64,000 nt of DNA from Calliopum simillimum (GCA_951812925.1 OX638370.1:62001-126000); one strand, 5' to 3'; positions 1-11,732 are shown, counted from the stretch's first letter. Notes: generated by a model not told the origin, from the sequence alone. Made by a program: numbers and translations.

Positions 1-200
1 TGCAAACGCTTGAATTTTTTAACCTATTTGAGATAAGATGTTTTGTCAAATGCAATTCGAAATAAACATTGATATAGGTTGATTTTGGATTCGATTTTCG
101 AAAAGTCATAGAAATATGACGATTACAACAAAATGATTAAAATCCTGGAAAATTGTCTTATTTCGAGTTAGGTCGTTTTGTCAAAAGCCCTCAAATTTGT
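1..200. repeat. Dispersed repeat fragment related to 63119-63505
   Basis: Shares a segment with the right part of 63119-63505: a CATGACGATTA-like block, AAAATCCT, then CTTA-TTCGA-TTAGGT-GTTTTG-CAAAAG. The copy is cut by the window start. Confidence 0.5.
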
Positions 201-268
201 ATTTTACTTAAAAATTAAACTAAATTATAATTCTGTTAAAGGAAAATTTATTAATTTTTGTATAGGTA

Positions 269-796
269 GAGTAGAACGGGATAATGTCGTGCACTGGCTG
301 TTTTAGCCCAAGGAATTGAATGATTAACCAACTGTTCGTAAGGTAGGGACCTGCTGACCTACTGAGCTTATGCATATAATACTAGCAATTTTCACCAGTT
401 CGTCTCTACAGAATAACCTTTTTTTCAAAAAGTACGCTTTCGGGACGATAAAAGTGTATTTTCATCGGGTCAGAAAAATAATTTTCCTTGCGGGAAAATA
501 TACCAGGTAAGTGATTTCTGAAACGAAATATCCTGCCAAAGAAAAGAAGTATTTGATTTCCAAAAAAATGTTGGGCTTCACCGAGTTATCGAAGTTGACC
601 TTTAAAACGACCATTGGGGTAATGTCGTGCACATTCACTTATACAAACACAATTTCTCGCTACACAAATGTTGTTACACATCGATGTAACCAACAAAATT
701 ATCTTTCGATCGGATGCTTACTCGTCGCATTCGCTTGAGATGTACGGCTTTACGAGCATGTCAAAGTTGAGTTCACGACATTGCCCCGTTCTACTC
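269..796. mobile_element. TIR element with TA target duplication
   Basis: Terminal inverted repeats GAGTAGAACGGG (269-280) and CCCGTTCTACTC (785-796), with homology continuing into AATGTCGTG, flanked by TA on both sides. This suggests a non-autonomous Tc1/mariner-type MITE of 528 bp. The small ORF inside is not credible as a gene. Confidence 0.7.
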
Positions 797-951
797 TATA
801 TTCCACTTATTTTGCAAATTTTGAAACTATAACAAAATTAATTTTATTTTTTTATTTTTTACCTATTTACTGTAGGTCGTATTAATGAAACTTTACTTTG
901 CTAAATAAATTGAAAATTTTTTTAAAAATTCAAGTCTTAATAAATATTTCA

Positions 952-2235
952 TATATGAGGAATTCTCAAAAATTGTGGAATTCTACAGTTTTTGAGGCAC
1001 ATTCACCAAACTTGGTGGAGAGGTCACTTTTTATATAAGAATCAAAAATTGGAAGGGTGCTTGTCAAAAAAAAAAAAGTAAAAAAAGTTACGCATATAAA
1101 TATGAAGCAAAACACGTCAAGTGTACCAGCTGAAAATTTTTTTGTCTCCGATTTCGCTCAAATTTGGCAATATAGTAGTCCTGATATACAAAAACAATAT
1201 TCCGGGAGGATTTGGTCCTAGTACCATTAATTGTTAAAATACAGGGTGTTGAAGTTGGCGTTTTTAGTGATTTTCATGAAAAGGTGTTTTTTCAAAAATT
1301 TAGAGCTTACACCAAAGTTTGTAAAGTAACTTGTCCCATTCATTTTTCAATGTTCTTTTTATAAAAAAATATTATATGGTGAAAAAAATTTTTTTTCACC
1401 GAAATATTTTAAACTTAAAAATACTTTTGAATTTTTTTTAAAAAAAACCCCTCTTAAATTTTTTTTAAAAGTACTTCAAATTAAAGCATAATTTAAAAGC
1501 TTTAAAATGATGTGTGACTCAAGATGGTATTCGGTCGTTGGATGAGAGTTTTTGGCTTTTAAACGCCCACAGCAGGCAAAACTCTTTGTTTACTCAAGAG
1601 GAAGGCATCTTACGAAAAAAGCGTTTAAAAGCCAAAAACTCTCATCCAACGACCGAATACCATCTTGAGTCACACATCATTTTAAAGCTTTTAAATTATG
1701 CTTTAATTTGAAGTACTTTTAAAAAAAATTGAAGGGGGGTTTTTTTTAAAAAAAATTTAAAAGTATTTTTAAGTTTAAAATATTTCGGTGAAAAAAAATT
1801 TTTTTCACCATGTAATATTTTTTTATAAAAAGAACATTTAAAAATGAATGGGACAAGTTACTTTACAAACTTTGGTGTAAGCACTAAATTTTTGAAAAAA
1901 CGCCTTTTCATGAAAATCACTAAAAACGCCAACTTCAACACCCTGTATTTTAACAATTAATGGTACTAGGACCAAATCCTCCCGGAATATTGTTTTTGTA
2001 TATCAGGACTACTATATTGCCAAATTTGAGCGAAATCGGAGACAAAAAAATTTTCAGCTGGTACACTTGACGTGTTTTGCTTCATATTTATATGCGTAAC
2101 TTTTTTTACTTTTTTTTTTTTGACAAGCACCCTTCCAATTTTTGATTCTTATATAAAAAGTGACCTCTCCACCAAGTTTGGTGAATGTGCCTCAAAAACT
2201 GTAGAATTCCACAATTTTTGAGAATTCCTCATATA
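952..2235. repeat. 1.28-kb near-perfect palindrome (foldback)
   Basis: Arms 952-1566 and 1621-2235 (615 bp each) are near-perfect reverse complements round a 54-bp loop. Outer ends are TATATGAGGAATTC and its complement. No transposase is present; it could extrude as a cruciform or make a long hairpin RNA. Confidence 0.9.
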
Positions 2236-2241
2236 GCAATG

Positions 2242-2528
2242 CCGGCCTGTTCCGTTATCCGTGTAATTTTTATTACTTTTAATTTCGAAGACTTGTTCAT
2301 AACTTTTCTATTCAACGACTGTTGAAGAAGTTTAACTTTTCACAGTAGAAACGTAAACTTTTTCGCTGTTATGAATTATAATGTTTTTTATTAAATTTAT
2401 TAACTTTAATTGAGTCAACGGCTGCTGCAATGCACTCGAAATTATAACTGCTTGCAATTTTGTCCGTCAAAATAATGTATTAGACAAGATGCCCAACTGT
2501 GGGGTTTCCTCTGATTTGAGGGCTTTCG
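2242..2528. mobile_element. CCGGCCTGTTCC-family element, partial copy
   Basis: Shares most of its length with 40463-40760, starting CCGGCCTGTTCCG and running to CCTCTGATTTGAGGG. It lacks the right terminal repeat seen in the 40-kb copy and abuts the palindrome on its left. Confidence 0.7.
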
Positions 2529-2663
2529 GCAGCGTATCAGTCTATACTATATCCAACACATAGTTTGCTAGCCAAATTTCGCGCGCAATTTTTAATAAAA
2601 ATGTTTAATTTTTTTAAATAATAAGTAGCTGCTGCGCTTGTAATTTCTAAAAATTTCAAATTT

Positions 2664-2725
2664 TTTTGTTGTAGCTGTTGTTGTAGTAAAGTTGTTGTTG
2701 TTGTTGTCTGTTCTGGCATTGTTGT
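2664..2725. repeat. GTT/CAA trinucleotide-rich tract
   Basis: Interrupted (GTT)n run, for example GTTGTTGTTGTTGTTGTC. The poly-Asn, poly-Gln and poly-Thr ORFs on the minus strand here are translations of the tract. Confidence 0.8.
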
Positions 2726-3400
2726 TGTTTAAAGTTCCTAATTTCAAGAAAATTGATTTGGTCCATTTTTGTTTTTTTCTATAAAAATTTATTAATGATG
2801 CAATTTCAGATATACTTATGTTGCATATCAAATGAAAGGAAATGAATTGGGCTTTCTAATTTAGTTATTAAAATTATGGGTCAATAACACATTTTTTGGG
2901 AAAAATAACGGTTGTTTGGGATATTGAAGAAATTACAGTTGAAGAAGATAAATTATTGTAGTACCTAAGATGGAAATTCAAATCGAGAAAGAGTTTCGTG
3001 AATTCATTCCTAAATCTAAGAAAAGCAAAAAATGCGCGAGAAAAACATATCACCAACGAAAAGAATCAGACATTTATTTAAGATCAATGTGGCAACAATT
3101 TTACTTCTAAGCATCATTTCTTGATTCATTTACGGCGTCATACAGGCGATAAAAGATTCGAGTAAGTAGTAGTATTTATAAGTAATACTTTTGAAAAAGG
3201 ATTGAATATTTTTTACTATTTTGTTTTAAAATTATCGTTTAGTAGTAATTTATTATTAGTTGAGTTCCAATGGCAGCGGATCTGATCCGGATCAGATTCA
3301 CTTTCAAGCAAAGAATCAAATTGAGAACAAGCTCAGACTTGGTTCCATTTGTTGGATCTAAAAACGGGATTTAGTGATACATTTACGATTAACAACTGAC

Positions 3401-3966
3401 GGCGCTAGGAAATAACGCCCAAAAACAAAATCGAAATAACGCCCAAATTATTTTCATATAAATTTGGGCTATAATCATTTTGGAAATAACGCCCAAAACT
3501 TTGGGCTTTATTTCATTTTTTTTTTGGAGTTTGTTCGTTTTATTATTTAAAAATGAAACAATGCCCAAAAAAAAATCGAAATAACGCCCAAAAAATAAAA
3601 TGACGTATAACGCACAAATTATTTTCATATAAATTTGGTCGATAATCGTTTTGGAAATATATGAAAATACGTATGAAAATTATTTTGGCGTTATTTAATT
3701 TTTTGTTTTGGGCGTTATTTCGTTTTTTTTTTTTATTTTAAACGAAATAACGCCATAAAAACGAAATAAAGCCCAAAATTTTGGGCGTTATTTCCAAAAT
3801 AATTACCTCCCAAATTTATATAAAATAATTTGGGCGTTATTTCGTTTTGTTTTTGGGTGTTATTTTTTTTTTTTTTTTTGGGCGATGATTCGCTTTTGTT
3901 TTGGGCTTTATAACGTCATTTTATTTTTTGGGCGTAATTTTTTTTTTGGCCTTATTTCATTGCGCC
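3401..3966. mobile_element. FB-like foldback of GGGCGTTATTTCG modules, older copy
   Basis: Many copies of a 13-bp module GGGCGTTATTTCG in one orientation on the right and its complement on the left form a foldback. It is the same family as 25093-25766 but more diverged, and no target duplication is recognisable. Confidence 0.75.
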
Positions 3967-4274
3967 AAAATCACTCTTCAAATTTCAGTTTTGCTTTGTA
4001 CGCTATTGCGATGTTACGATGTTTTACCGTGCGTATCCCACAGATCCTCTTTTGGGTATTGGCTTCAGGAACAGAAAGGTGTAGGTCCTTCGATATCGCT
4101 AACCATATCAGCCGTTAAATTTCTGTCTTACTAGTAACAATTTCAAATGTAATCACATGACTGACGTCACAGGAAACACTCGAAATTCTATCTATCATTC
4201 TTGCAGAGATGTTAAAAATACTTTTTTAAAAATAAAGTTCTTAGTTTATCAAATACGAAAAAAGTATCAAAGAG

Positions 4275-4560
4275 ATATTCAGGCCTATCACTGAATCCAT
4301 CGTAGATACGAATTTCGTGAAATCTACGAAAGTGCTATCATTGAATTCGAATTGCTACGACGTGAATTCAAAATTCGTCGATTGGGATCACTTACTCCAT
4401 CCGAAACTCAACCGAAGACATATCCTAATTTTATTAAAGAAGTACTTATAACTCCACGAATTACCAAGTTACGTTCGTAATTTCTTGAAATCAATAATAG
4501 AATTTTCGTAGATCGCACGAAATTCGTATTTACGATGGATTCAATGATAGGCCTGAATAT
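4275..4560. mobile_element. Foldback MITE, 286 bp
   Basis: Ends ATATTCAGGCCTATCA and TGATAGGCCTGAATAT are exact complements. Imperfect inverted homology continues inward (ATCGTAGATACGAATTTCGTG against CACGAAATTCGTATTTACGAT, similar but not identical). Confidence 0.75.
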
Positions 4561-5110
4561 TTTATTTTTTATTTTACAAAGAGCCCTATTCTGACGAAAA
4601 TCAGCTCTACGTCTCTATCTAGTCGGTTTTTAGAAATGTAATTTTATGCAAAAAACAAAAGTTGAAAACTTAAAAATCCCATACACAAAAATTTAATTTC
4701 AAAAAACTTAAAAAGCGTTTTTTACTCAAAACATCACAAATGTATATGTCCAGTTGTTGTGTTAAGCACACACATAGATGACAACCAATAGCAATAACAG
4801 TCATTTTAAATAATTTTTATTTATTTAATTTACATCTTAATTTTTCTGTTTTTATTGTGCACTTTTTGTAATACTAAGAACATTTTACAGATTTTAATTG
4901 AAATTGTGTTTTATTTTCGATTACATATATGTATTAGGTATAAAAGGGCTACATAAAATAATATGTGTTAAAGACTTTTATCTAAGTTAGTAACATGTCC
5001 TTTCCCATACCCACTAAAAGTCGACTAAATCTTCATTCTGTGTTCAAAAACAAGTGATATATTTAATTTAAACGACAATCGAGTCAAAAAGCGCTGATTT
5101 GATGAAAAAA

Positions 5111-5867
5111 CAACGACGTAAATTTTTTATCAAGATACACAGTTCGCTACTGTAGAATTTGGTAAAATTGATGAAATGTTGCTGAAAGAGGACAAACGAT
5201 ATGTCGAAATGCGTTTGTTTTTCGAATTCTGCGTCTGTTTAATATAAAGTTTTCAGGAAATCGAGCAGCGTTGGCATAGCAGCATTTTATTCCGCTTTCA
5301 GCAGCTTTATTTGTGTCTAACCAAATTGCACAGACCAGCGAGTAAGTCAAACGATTAGAATTTGAATACCTTATTCAAATACATCGTTGGAAAATATTCA
5401 AAGTTGTATCGCACTTATAGTAAAATGTGTAATTCTCTTATTTAAGTTTACTTTATAATTTTCCCAATTAGATTCGTATCTTTCGATTTATAATCCATTA
5501 AAGTAAAATCTTCCATACTCTATGTAAAAGACTTAACTCTATCTGTATGAAATAAAAGCATTTATGTTTAATGTACGATATCAACGATGTATATGAATAA
5601 GATATTCAAATTCTATTCGTTTGACTTACTCGATGGTCTGTGCAATTTGGTTAGACACAAATAAAGCTGCTGAAAGCGGAATAAAATGCTGCTATGCCAA
5701 CGCTGCTCGATTTCCTGAAAATTTTATATTAAACAGACGCAGAATTCGAAAAACAAACGCATTTTGACATATCGTTTGTCCTCTTTCAGCAACATTTCAT
5801 CAATTTTACCAAATTCCATAGACCACAGTAACGAACTGTGTATCTTGATAAAAAATATACGTCGTTG
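5111..5867. repeat. Long inverted repeat, ~285-bp arms
   Basis: Arms 5111-5390 and 5580-5867 are close reverse complements, starting CAACGACGTA and ending TACGTCGTTG, round a ~190-bp loop. No protein signature was recognised in the arms. Confidence 0.85.
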
Positions 5868-6047
5868 ACGATATCTTGAAAAGAATCCGTTAAAATAATT
5901 TTTTTCTGAGTGTAATATAGCTTGAAACTTTATTTACTTCTCACTTCTGATTAATTTTTAGAGAATGGGTAGAAGATTTAGTCAAATACCTTTAGATGAG
6001 TACAGCAACATAGCAAACATACAAAATATATATGAAGTATTCCTTTC

Positions 6048-6481
6048 CACGGCGAGCCTTAACCAAAATAAAGTTTTATTGCAACCACGCGAAATTCGGC
6101 GTATGCGGGATTATTCTATATAAAAACACTAATTAATAACCGTAAATAAAAGTTTCGTACCTGATCGTCTGAAGAAGATATTGCATTTTTAATTATTTTT
6201 TTTTTCTTTGAGTGCATTAATTTTCATATTGTTTTAAGTTTGAAGGAAAAGATAAAAACTGTGTACGCAGAAAATTGTCTGCATGTCTTTAGATTTTAAA
6301 ACTGCAAACCAAAAAATCCTAGCCATTCAGAAGATATTGAATTTTTTACTAATCTGTAACCTTTTTTTAAAAAATCGGTTTTTTTCGTATTTAAGAAAAA
6401 CACAAATAAAAACCAGAAACACTATAGTCATTTCAGATGTGAATTTTGATGCTCAATCCGAATCCGGTCCTAAAATTCCTA

Positions 6482-6514
<33 letters not shown>

Positions 6515-7540
6515 AATTCTCTCCTAGTACAACAAGATATAAATCTTATAATTATAGACTAGGTCACGACATTGAGTTAGCAGTAAGTTTGTAGATCACT
6601 ATATCAAAATTAATAAAAATTAATAACTAATAAAATAAGATAAATACATAAAATTTAAATAAAAAACGTTAAGAACAGTAAAAACAATAAATGTTACAAT
6701 CAAAGGTTCTATAAATTATACCAAGAAATGGTTTACAACGTTATACAGTACTTAAAGATATAGCAAATTTTTAAATAAAAGTGTCTTAGGAATATTATTG
6801 CAAATCGGATAATGAAATAGAAAGTTGTTTTTTAAATTGCACAGGGTGATTGTTAGATCTTAAATTTGTGTGAAGTGCGTTCCAAAGTCGTATTGTATGT
6901 ATGAAAAATTGCCTTTCAGAGGTTGCGCAAGAATGACGAATCTGTATTAGTGTTTTTGCGCGATTTGATCTTGCAAAAGTTATATTACGTCTGGGTTTAA
7001 AGATATCCTTGCATGCAAGTTTAAAGAACATAATTTTTTTCTATTTTTGAAGTTATATAACAAGACAAGGTAATTTTAAGCTGAAAATCTGGTATGACAA
7101 CTAATAGCCCTAGTTTTTTTCTTCAAAACACAATTAGACCAATATCTGGAATGACTATTAGTGTTTCTGGTTTTTGTTTGTGCTTTTCTTAAATAAAAAA
7201 TACCGATTTTTTTTAAAAAAAGCTTCAAAAATAGTTTAAAATTCAATATCTCCTGAATGGAATCAGCTAAGATTTTTTGGTTTGCAGTTTTTAAATTTAA
7301 AAACATGCATAAAATTTTCTGCTTACTCAGTTTTTTTATCTTTTTCTTCAAACTTAAAACAATATGAAAATAAATGCACTCAAAGAAAAAAATTTGTAAA
7401 AATGCAATATCTTCTTCAGACGATCAGGTACGAAACTTTTATTTACAGTTATTAATTAGTGTTTTTATATAGAATAATCCTGCATACGCCGAATTTTACG
7501 TGGTTGCAATAAAACTTTATTTTGATTAAGGCGCGCCGTG
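6048..7540. mobile_element. Inverted-repeat element with a retroelement fragment inside
   Basis: Outer arms about 6048-6450 and 7135-7540 are reverse complements (CACGGCGAGCCTTAA against the complement of TTAAGGCGCGCCGTG). The middle holds an (ATT)n tract (6480-6513) and a non-LTR retrotransposon fragment. Confidence 0.75.
6795..7031 (-). pseudogene. Non-LTR retrotransposon ORF2 C-terminal fragment
   Basis: The 78-residue reading frame contains QFFIHTIRLWNALHTNLR and FKKQL, a pattern typical of the extreme C-terminus of jockey/CR1-like reverse transcriptase polyproteins. No catalytic region is present. It is enclosed by the inverted-repeat element 6048-7540. Confidence 0.6.
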
Positions 7541-9399
7541 TTTCAGTTACAAATGGTGTACTCAGGTTTATATTAGAGCGTTTGTACTTTTAATCAATTT
7601 ACAGCTACATAAAAACAACTTTATGGTGGACCTTATGTTGTAGCATACAATTTGAATGATTTTATTTACTTTCGACGAATAAATATTTTCGTAGTTTATT
7701 GCCACATAAGGACTCCCAATTCACGTCTTTCGATGTAATTACCACAAAAACGTTTTAATACAAACCTTAACACAACATTTAATTGAGGAAGTTTTTTGTT
7801 TCAAACATCCAGTCCCATATATATTTAAATCTCTGAACGTGCACAAATAATTTGTGTACTTTTTAATTTGATAAGATTTTATTCATAAAATTAGTGGTCG
7901 AAGCATTTTTTTTTTTTTTGTATATAAACAAGTAACAATCTCTTTAAAAATAATAATAAATCGTTTGTTATTCACAAATTAAATTTTCTTGGTGTACAAA
8001 AATATAAATAAAATATGTAAGTAAAATGTATGTTAAAAAAATGTATAAAATTTACAAATATATATATAGATAATTGTTAGAAATTCAAGACTTAATTGCT
8101 TTAAATGTTAGAATAAACACTTTACACATAATTTGTTAAATTTAATATATAATTAATATTTGTTTTATGATAATCAAATTAAGTTTGTATTTAAAAATTA
8201 ATTCATTTTAGATTTACATGCGACTACCCAGCTTAGATGATATACCATTTTATTAAATCTAATTATTTTGCAACTTTTATTGTTGAAAAATTCGTTTGTA
8301 AGTTTCCATATAAAATTAAATAAATGCATTTTTCATTTGTGTTTGTTAAATATCTAACTATTAGGTTTTCTTTTTGTCGTTTTTCGATTTATTTTTATTT
8401 TTGGTCTCTTAATTTAATATAGTAACAAAATAGTGAATTGGTAATTTTTTTCCATTATTGTTTTCTTTAATATTTGTGTCGATTTACCAATAAGAAAATT
8501 AACATTATTGCATTCGATGCGGAACACCTTTCCATTTTAGGCTTACGAGTATATTTAAATTAAAATGTCTCTTTTGCTAATCTGTCGACAGTTAGATAAT
8601 CTTGAACTACGATCATTATTCGAGCAAGGCGAGTGTTAGTTACAGTCGTTAAAATTCGATCAATCGAAGTGGCAAGAAAATTGACGATGTACAGCACTCG
8701 TGAAAGTTATACAGGCAAGATCATATGTCGAATTTTATGAAATTAACTACTTCAATACTAATACTTACATTATAAGCGGACTTCATACAGTTTTAAATAT
8801 TCCGTTTGGATTTATCATTCAATGTAATTTTTGCAAACAAAAAGTATGCTTTAGAAATTTACATTGAAAGAGCCCATCTTAGCACGAATAACTTTATTTT
8901 TTGAAAATAAACAAATCATATAAATGAAATGAATTAAAAACCCAAATTTTTCAATGCAGATATAAATCGAAATCGCTTTAATTTAATATTTTTCACTTTT
9001 TATATAACTTCTTTACTTGCAATTTGAACTGCATACAACTGCATTCGTATGTATGTATATAACTCAAATAGCAGTTATGAGCGCTTTTAAATAAGCAGTA
9101 ATTTCATAAAAATTTACACAATGCATACACTATATATATATAAAAAAAATAGATAAGGAAACCAACAGGATAAAAGAATAATTTTTTTTTTCCAATAGAT
9201 GCTAAAGAATAAATAAAATGCGAATTGACAATTTATTCTGTACCAAAATCCAAAGATAAGAATTGGACTTGATGCATTCGTCATTTTGGCGGATTTGCGC
9301 CTTGCGCTCACGCCTTAAATGTTCTGGGTAGCTTGCAGTTGCAGTAAAAAGATTAAGGTTAGGAGGCTAATGAACTGATCTTCGCTTCATTGACTTGAT
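7541..9399. other. AT-rich non-coding segment, probable slit 3' UTR/downstream
   Basis: No coding sequence or long inverted repeat is visible, in contrast to the repeat-dense DNA on its left. The relative freedom from insertions fits selected 3' UTR sequence, but this is inference. Only AT-rich microsatellite stretches stand out. Confidence 0.4.
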
Positions 9400-9405
9400 T
9401 TTATT
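9400..9405 (-). terminator. Candidate polyadenylation signal AATAAA
   Basis: AATAAA on the minus strand about 245 bp beyond the UAG of the extension; another lies at 9232-9237. The surrounding 7.5-9.6 kb is AT-rich and contains many such hexamers, so the true slit 3' end cannot be chosen from sequence. Confidence 0.25.
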
Positions 9406-9647
9406 TCGCTATGTGACTCCTTAGAAAATAGTTTAGTATATATGAATAGTAGCGTTTAGTATGTAGTGATTATATCATTAAAGTAGGGAATATAATACCA
9501 TAGTAGTACGTTAATGTTAGCGTTTTGTTTGGGGGATTTAAATATTTTTAGTTTGTTAACTTTTCTGCTATAATAAACGAATTGAGATAACCTGGGGTAT
9601 TCAATTGCGATGAGAGTTTCGATCTACAATCAAATACCCGTGTTGTA

Positions 9648-11729
9648 CTACCAGTGCATCAAGCGAATTTGATCTAGAATACGCTGCTTAAAGAACGTGC
9701 TCAACATTCCAAAAACTGTTGATATGGCCATCAACATCATCATGATCTGCATGATGCAATGTATACCCGACAAGTCTTCCTCATTTTGTTTGTGCCGATG
9801 ACGCTGGCGATGATGACGACGATTCTCATGATCACGTAATCGTTGTAAACGTTCAAACTCCTCATCGAAGTGGGGAATAATTGCCAAATTCACTACCTCG
9901 GTCTTGGAAAGGACCTCCTCATTTGCAATAGTGTTTGTGTTACTTGTGGCATCAACTTCATTAGTTCCTTCAGTCTCTTGATGAATTTCTTTATGGCGTG
10001 AACGTTCATCTAACATTGTATTGTCTCGACTAAAATCAAAGTCGAAATTCCGACCTCGAGTAGAAGTTGGATAATCGGCTAGATTTACTTTTGTTAGAAA
10101 GTGTAGTGTCGAGTCAGAATTATCGTTGCTACTAATCAGTTGGCGTGGTGTGAACTCAGTTGTCGTGGTCGACATGTCCTTAACACGAAATTGCTTAAAT
10201 TGATTCTTCTTAATACCCAGTACCTCAGATAGTGGCCGATTGATCATGGGCAGTATGGAGTCTGGCGTCCTCAATAAAAACGAACTAGTTGTGTGCGGTT
10301 GGGGTGTGACATTTGGGGTATCGCTTCGTTGTTCGTCGATGACTTGCTTATTGTCTGAATTGTTTTCTTCTTTGTTTATTTTCATTTCGTTATTTTCTGA
10401 CCCTTCTTCACTATCCGCCGCTTCGCTATCGTAATTTTCACGTGATTCATTGTCCTCATATTTGTTTGAGTTACCTATGTTATGCGCGCCTGTTAAAAGG
10501 TTCGTTGAACTATTGTTGCTTTTGAAATTGTGTGTCAGATTGCGTATTGGTTCATATTTTGTATTCTCGGAGTCCCCGCGATAAAGCAGTGCAACCTTGC
10601 CATCAGGTGTTAAAACGGGTGTTATTTTAGGATGAGAAGACGCTAAACGACGACTGCTTTCTGGATCTGGAGAGAGAGCATCAAAATCAGTGAATCCAGT
10701 CGATTTTTTTTCAGTTTCCGGTTTGTTTTTACTATCGTTTTCGGTTGGATTTTGTTGATAAACAATACCTACTTTACCCAAAGGAGTTGATATTATTTTG
10801 ATTGCATCGTTATTGTTCTTTCGGAAATAACGGCTGCCAGACTTACTACGTTTCGAGTTAAAGAAATCATCCTTGATCCTTCCATTTTCATCTCTCGCAT
10901 CTTCTTCAGCGTCGTCGTCATCATCTTCATCATCATTAGCAAAGTTGCCGCTGCCTTCTCGCAAGTCAACTTCGTGACCCTTACCGCTTTCTGGCCACAA
11001 GTTCTCCTCGTTGTTTTGATACAGTTTATGGTTATCAATGAAAAATTTGTTTGGATTTTCATCAAAATGATTTCTAGACTCTAAGAAACTACGACGTTCT
11101 GATTTGGTAACACTACTTTCCTGCTCCCTAGGATATTTCTGTACAGTTGACATTTCTTTTGGTCGTTCTACAGTGATTGCAATTCGTTCATCGTCCTCAT
11201 CATAGCCCATATCTTCCTCTTCCTCATCACCAATAGATTTTTTAACTGTAATGTCTGGTTCGGAGGCTTTGTCCTCTTCGCTACTAGGGTATGAGCTATC
11301 CATATGTTCGTCGTCCTCATAGTCATCATAAAAATCGGTACTTGGATTCAATAGCATACGCTCCTCATTTTCCCCATAGCCATCTGTAGCATACTCATCA
11401 TCATATGCACCATCACCATGAAGAGGGCTTGGGTGAGTTTGATTCTGTTGGTCATTGTCATTGTCTTCATTTCTACCTCGCTGTGTTCTGCTTTTAGCGC
11501 TTGTATCACTATTTTCGTTTTCGTTAAAACTTTTCTTCCCATCTTCTATATTGGAGGTTGACTTAAAGCTAAGGCTTACATTTAAATTGTTACTTGTTAA
11601 ACTAATGTTACTGCTATTTACTTCATAATTATTCGTATAATTACTTTTTAATAATTGTGTATTATTACTATTTTGTTCTAAGGTTATATCTAAGCTGCTA
11701 TTAAGCAATTGGGTAGTCGCATCTTTCAG
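9648..11729 (-). CDS. In-frame 693-codon extension of slit (probable readthrough region)
   Basis: Directly after the slit UGA the same frame runs open for 693 codons to UAG at 9648. The first in-frame ATG is at 11357-11355, about 125 codons in, so the ORF lacks a start of its own. Seen in order: a Ser/Asn/Thr-rich stretch with six N-glycosylation sequons in its first ~50 residues; Asp/Glu-rich low-complexity sequence; two diverged motifs TPLGKVGIVYQ and TPDGKVALLYR 59 residues apart; a conserved-looking block PLSEVLGIKKNQFKQF; a His/Arg-rich stretch; a hydrophobic segment IMQIMMMLMAISTVFGML (about 9690-9764); and a 13-residue tail. I do not recognise a domain family. Inference: readthrough would add a stalk and membrane anchor to Slit. 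Alternatives are splicing round the UGA or a separate mRNA using the internal ATG. That it codes is near certain from length; how it is reached is less certain. Confidence 0.82.
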   Translation of the reverse strand: MKDATTQLLNSSLDITLEQNSNNTQLLKSNYTNNYEVNSSNISLTSNNLNVSLSFKSTSNIEDGKKSFNENENSDTSAKSRTQRGRNEDNDNDQQNQTHPSPLHGDGAYDDEYATDGYGENEERMLLNPSTDFYDDYEDDEHMDSSYPSSEEDKASEPDITVKKSIGDEEEEDMGYDEDDERIAITVERPKEMSTVQKYPREQESSVTKSERRSFLESRNHFDENPNKFFIDNHKLYQNNEENLWPESGKGHEVDLREGSGNFANDDEDDDDDAEEDARDENGRIKDDFFNSKRSKSGSRYFRKNNNDAIKIISTPLGKVGIVYQQNPTENDSKNKPETEKKSTGFTDFDALSPDPESSRRLASSHPKITPVLTPDGKVALLYRGDSENTKYEPIRNLTHNFKSNNSSTNLLTGAHNIGNSNKYEDNESRENYDSEAADSEEGSENNEMKINKEENNSDNKQVIDEQRSDTPNVTPQPHTTSSFLLRTPDSILPMINRPLSEVLGIKKNQFKQFRVKDMSTTTTEFTPRQLISSNDNSDSTLHFLTKVNLADYPTSTRGRNFDFDFSRDNTMLDERSRHKEIHQETEGTNEVDATSNTNTIANEEVLSKTEVVNLAIIPHFDEEFERLQRLRDHENRRHHRQRHRHKQNEEDLSGIHCIMQIMMMLMAISTVFGMLSTFFKQRILDQIRLMHW

Positions 11730-11732
11730 TCA
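11695..11732 (-). promoter_or_regulatory. Leaky stop context UGA-CUG with small downstream hairpin
   Basis: The slit terminator is UGA followed by CUG (close to UGA-CUA, the best-known leaky context). About 20 nt downstream TTGCT, loop TAAT, AGCAG (11708-11695) can form a 5-bp hairpin with one G-U pair. UGA-C is an established readthrough-prone context; the hairpin is short and may be incidental. Confidence 0.5.

Noticed and set aside
511..738. 75-codon ORF
   Set aside because: Lies wholly within the TIR element 269-796 and has no family resemblance.
9648..11708. Treating the 686-residue ORF as an independent gene
   Set aside because: It has no ATG start near its upstream end (the apparent start is TTG), it is in frame with slit, and it begins immediately after the slit stop.
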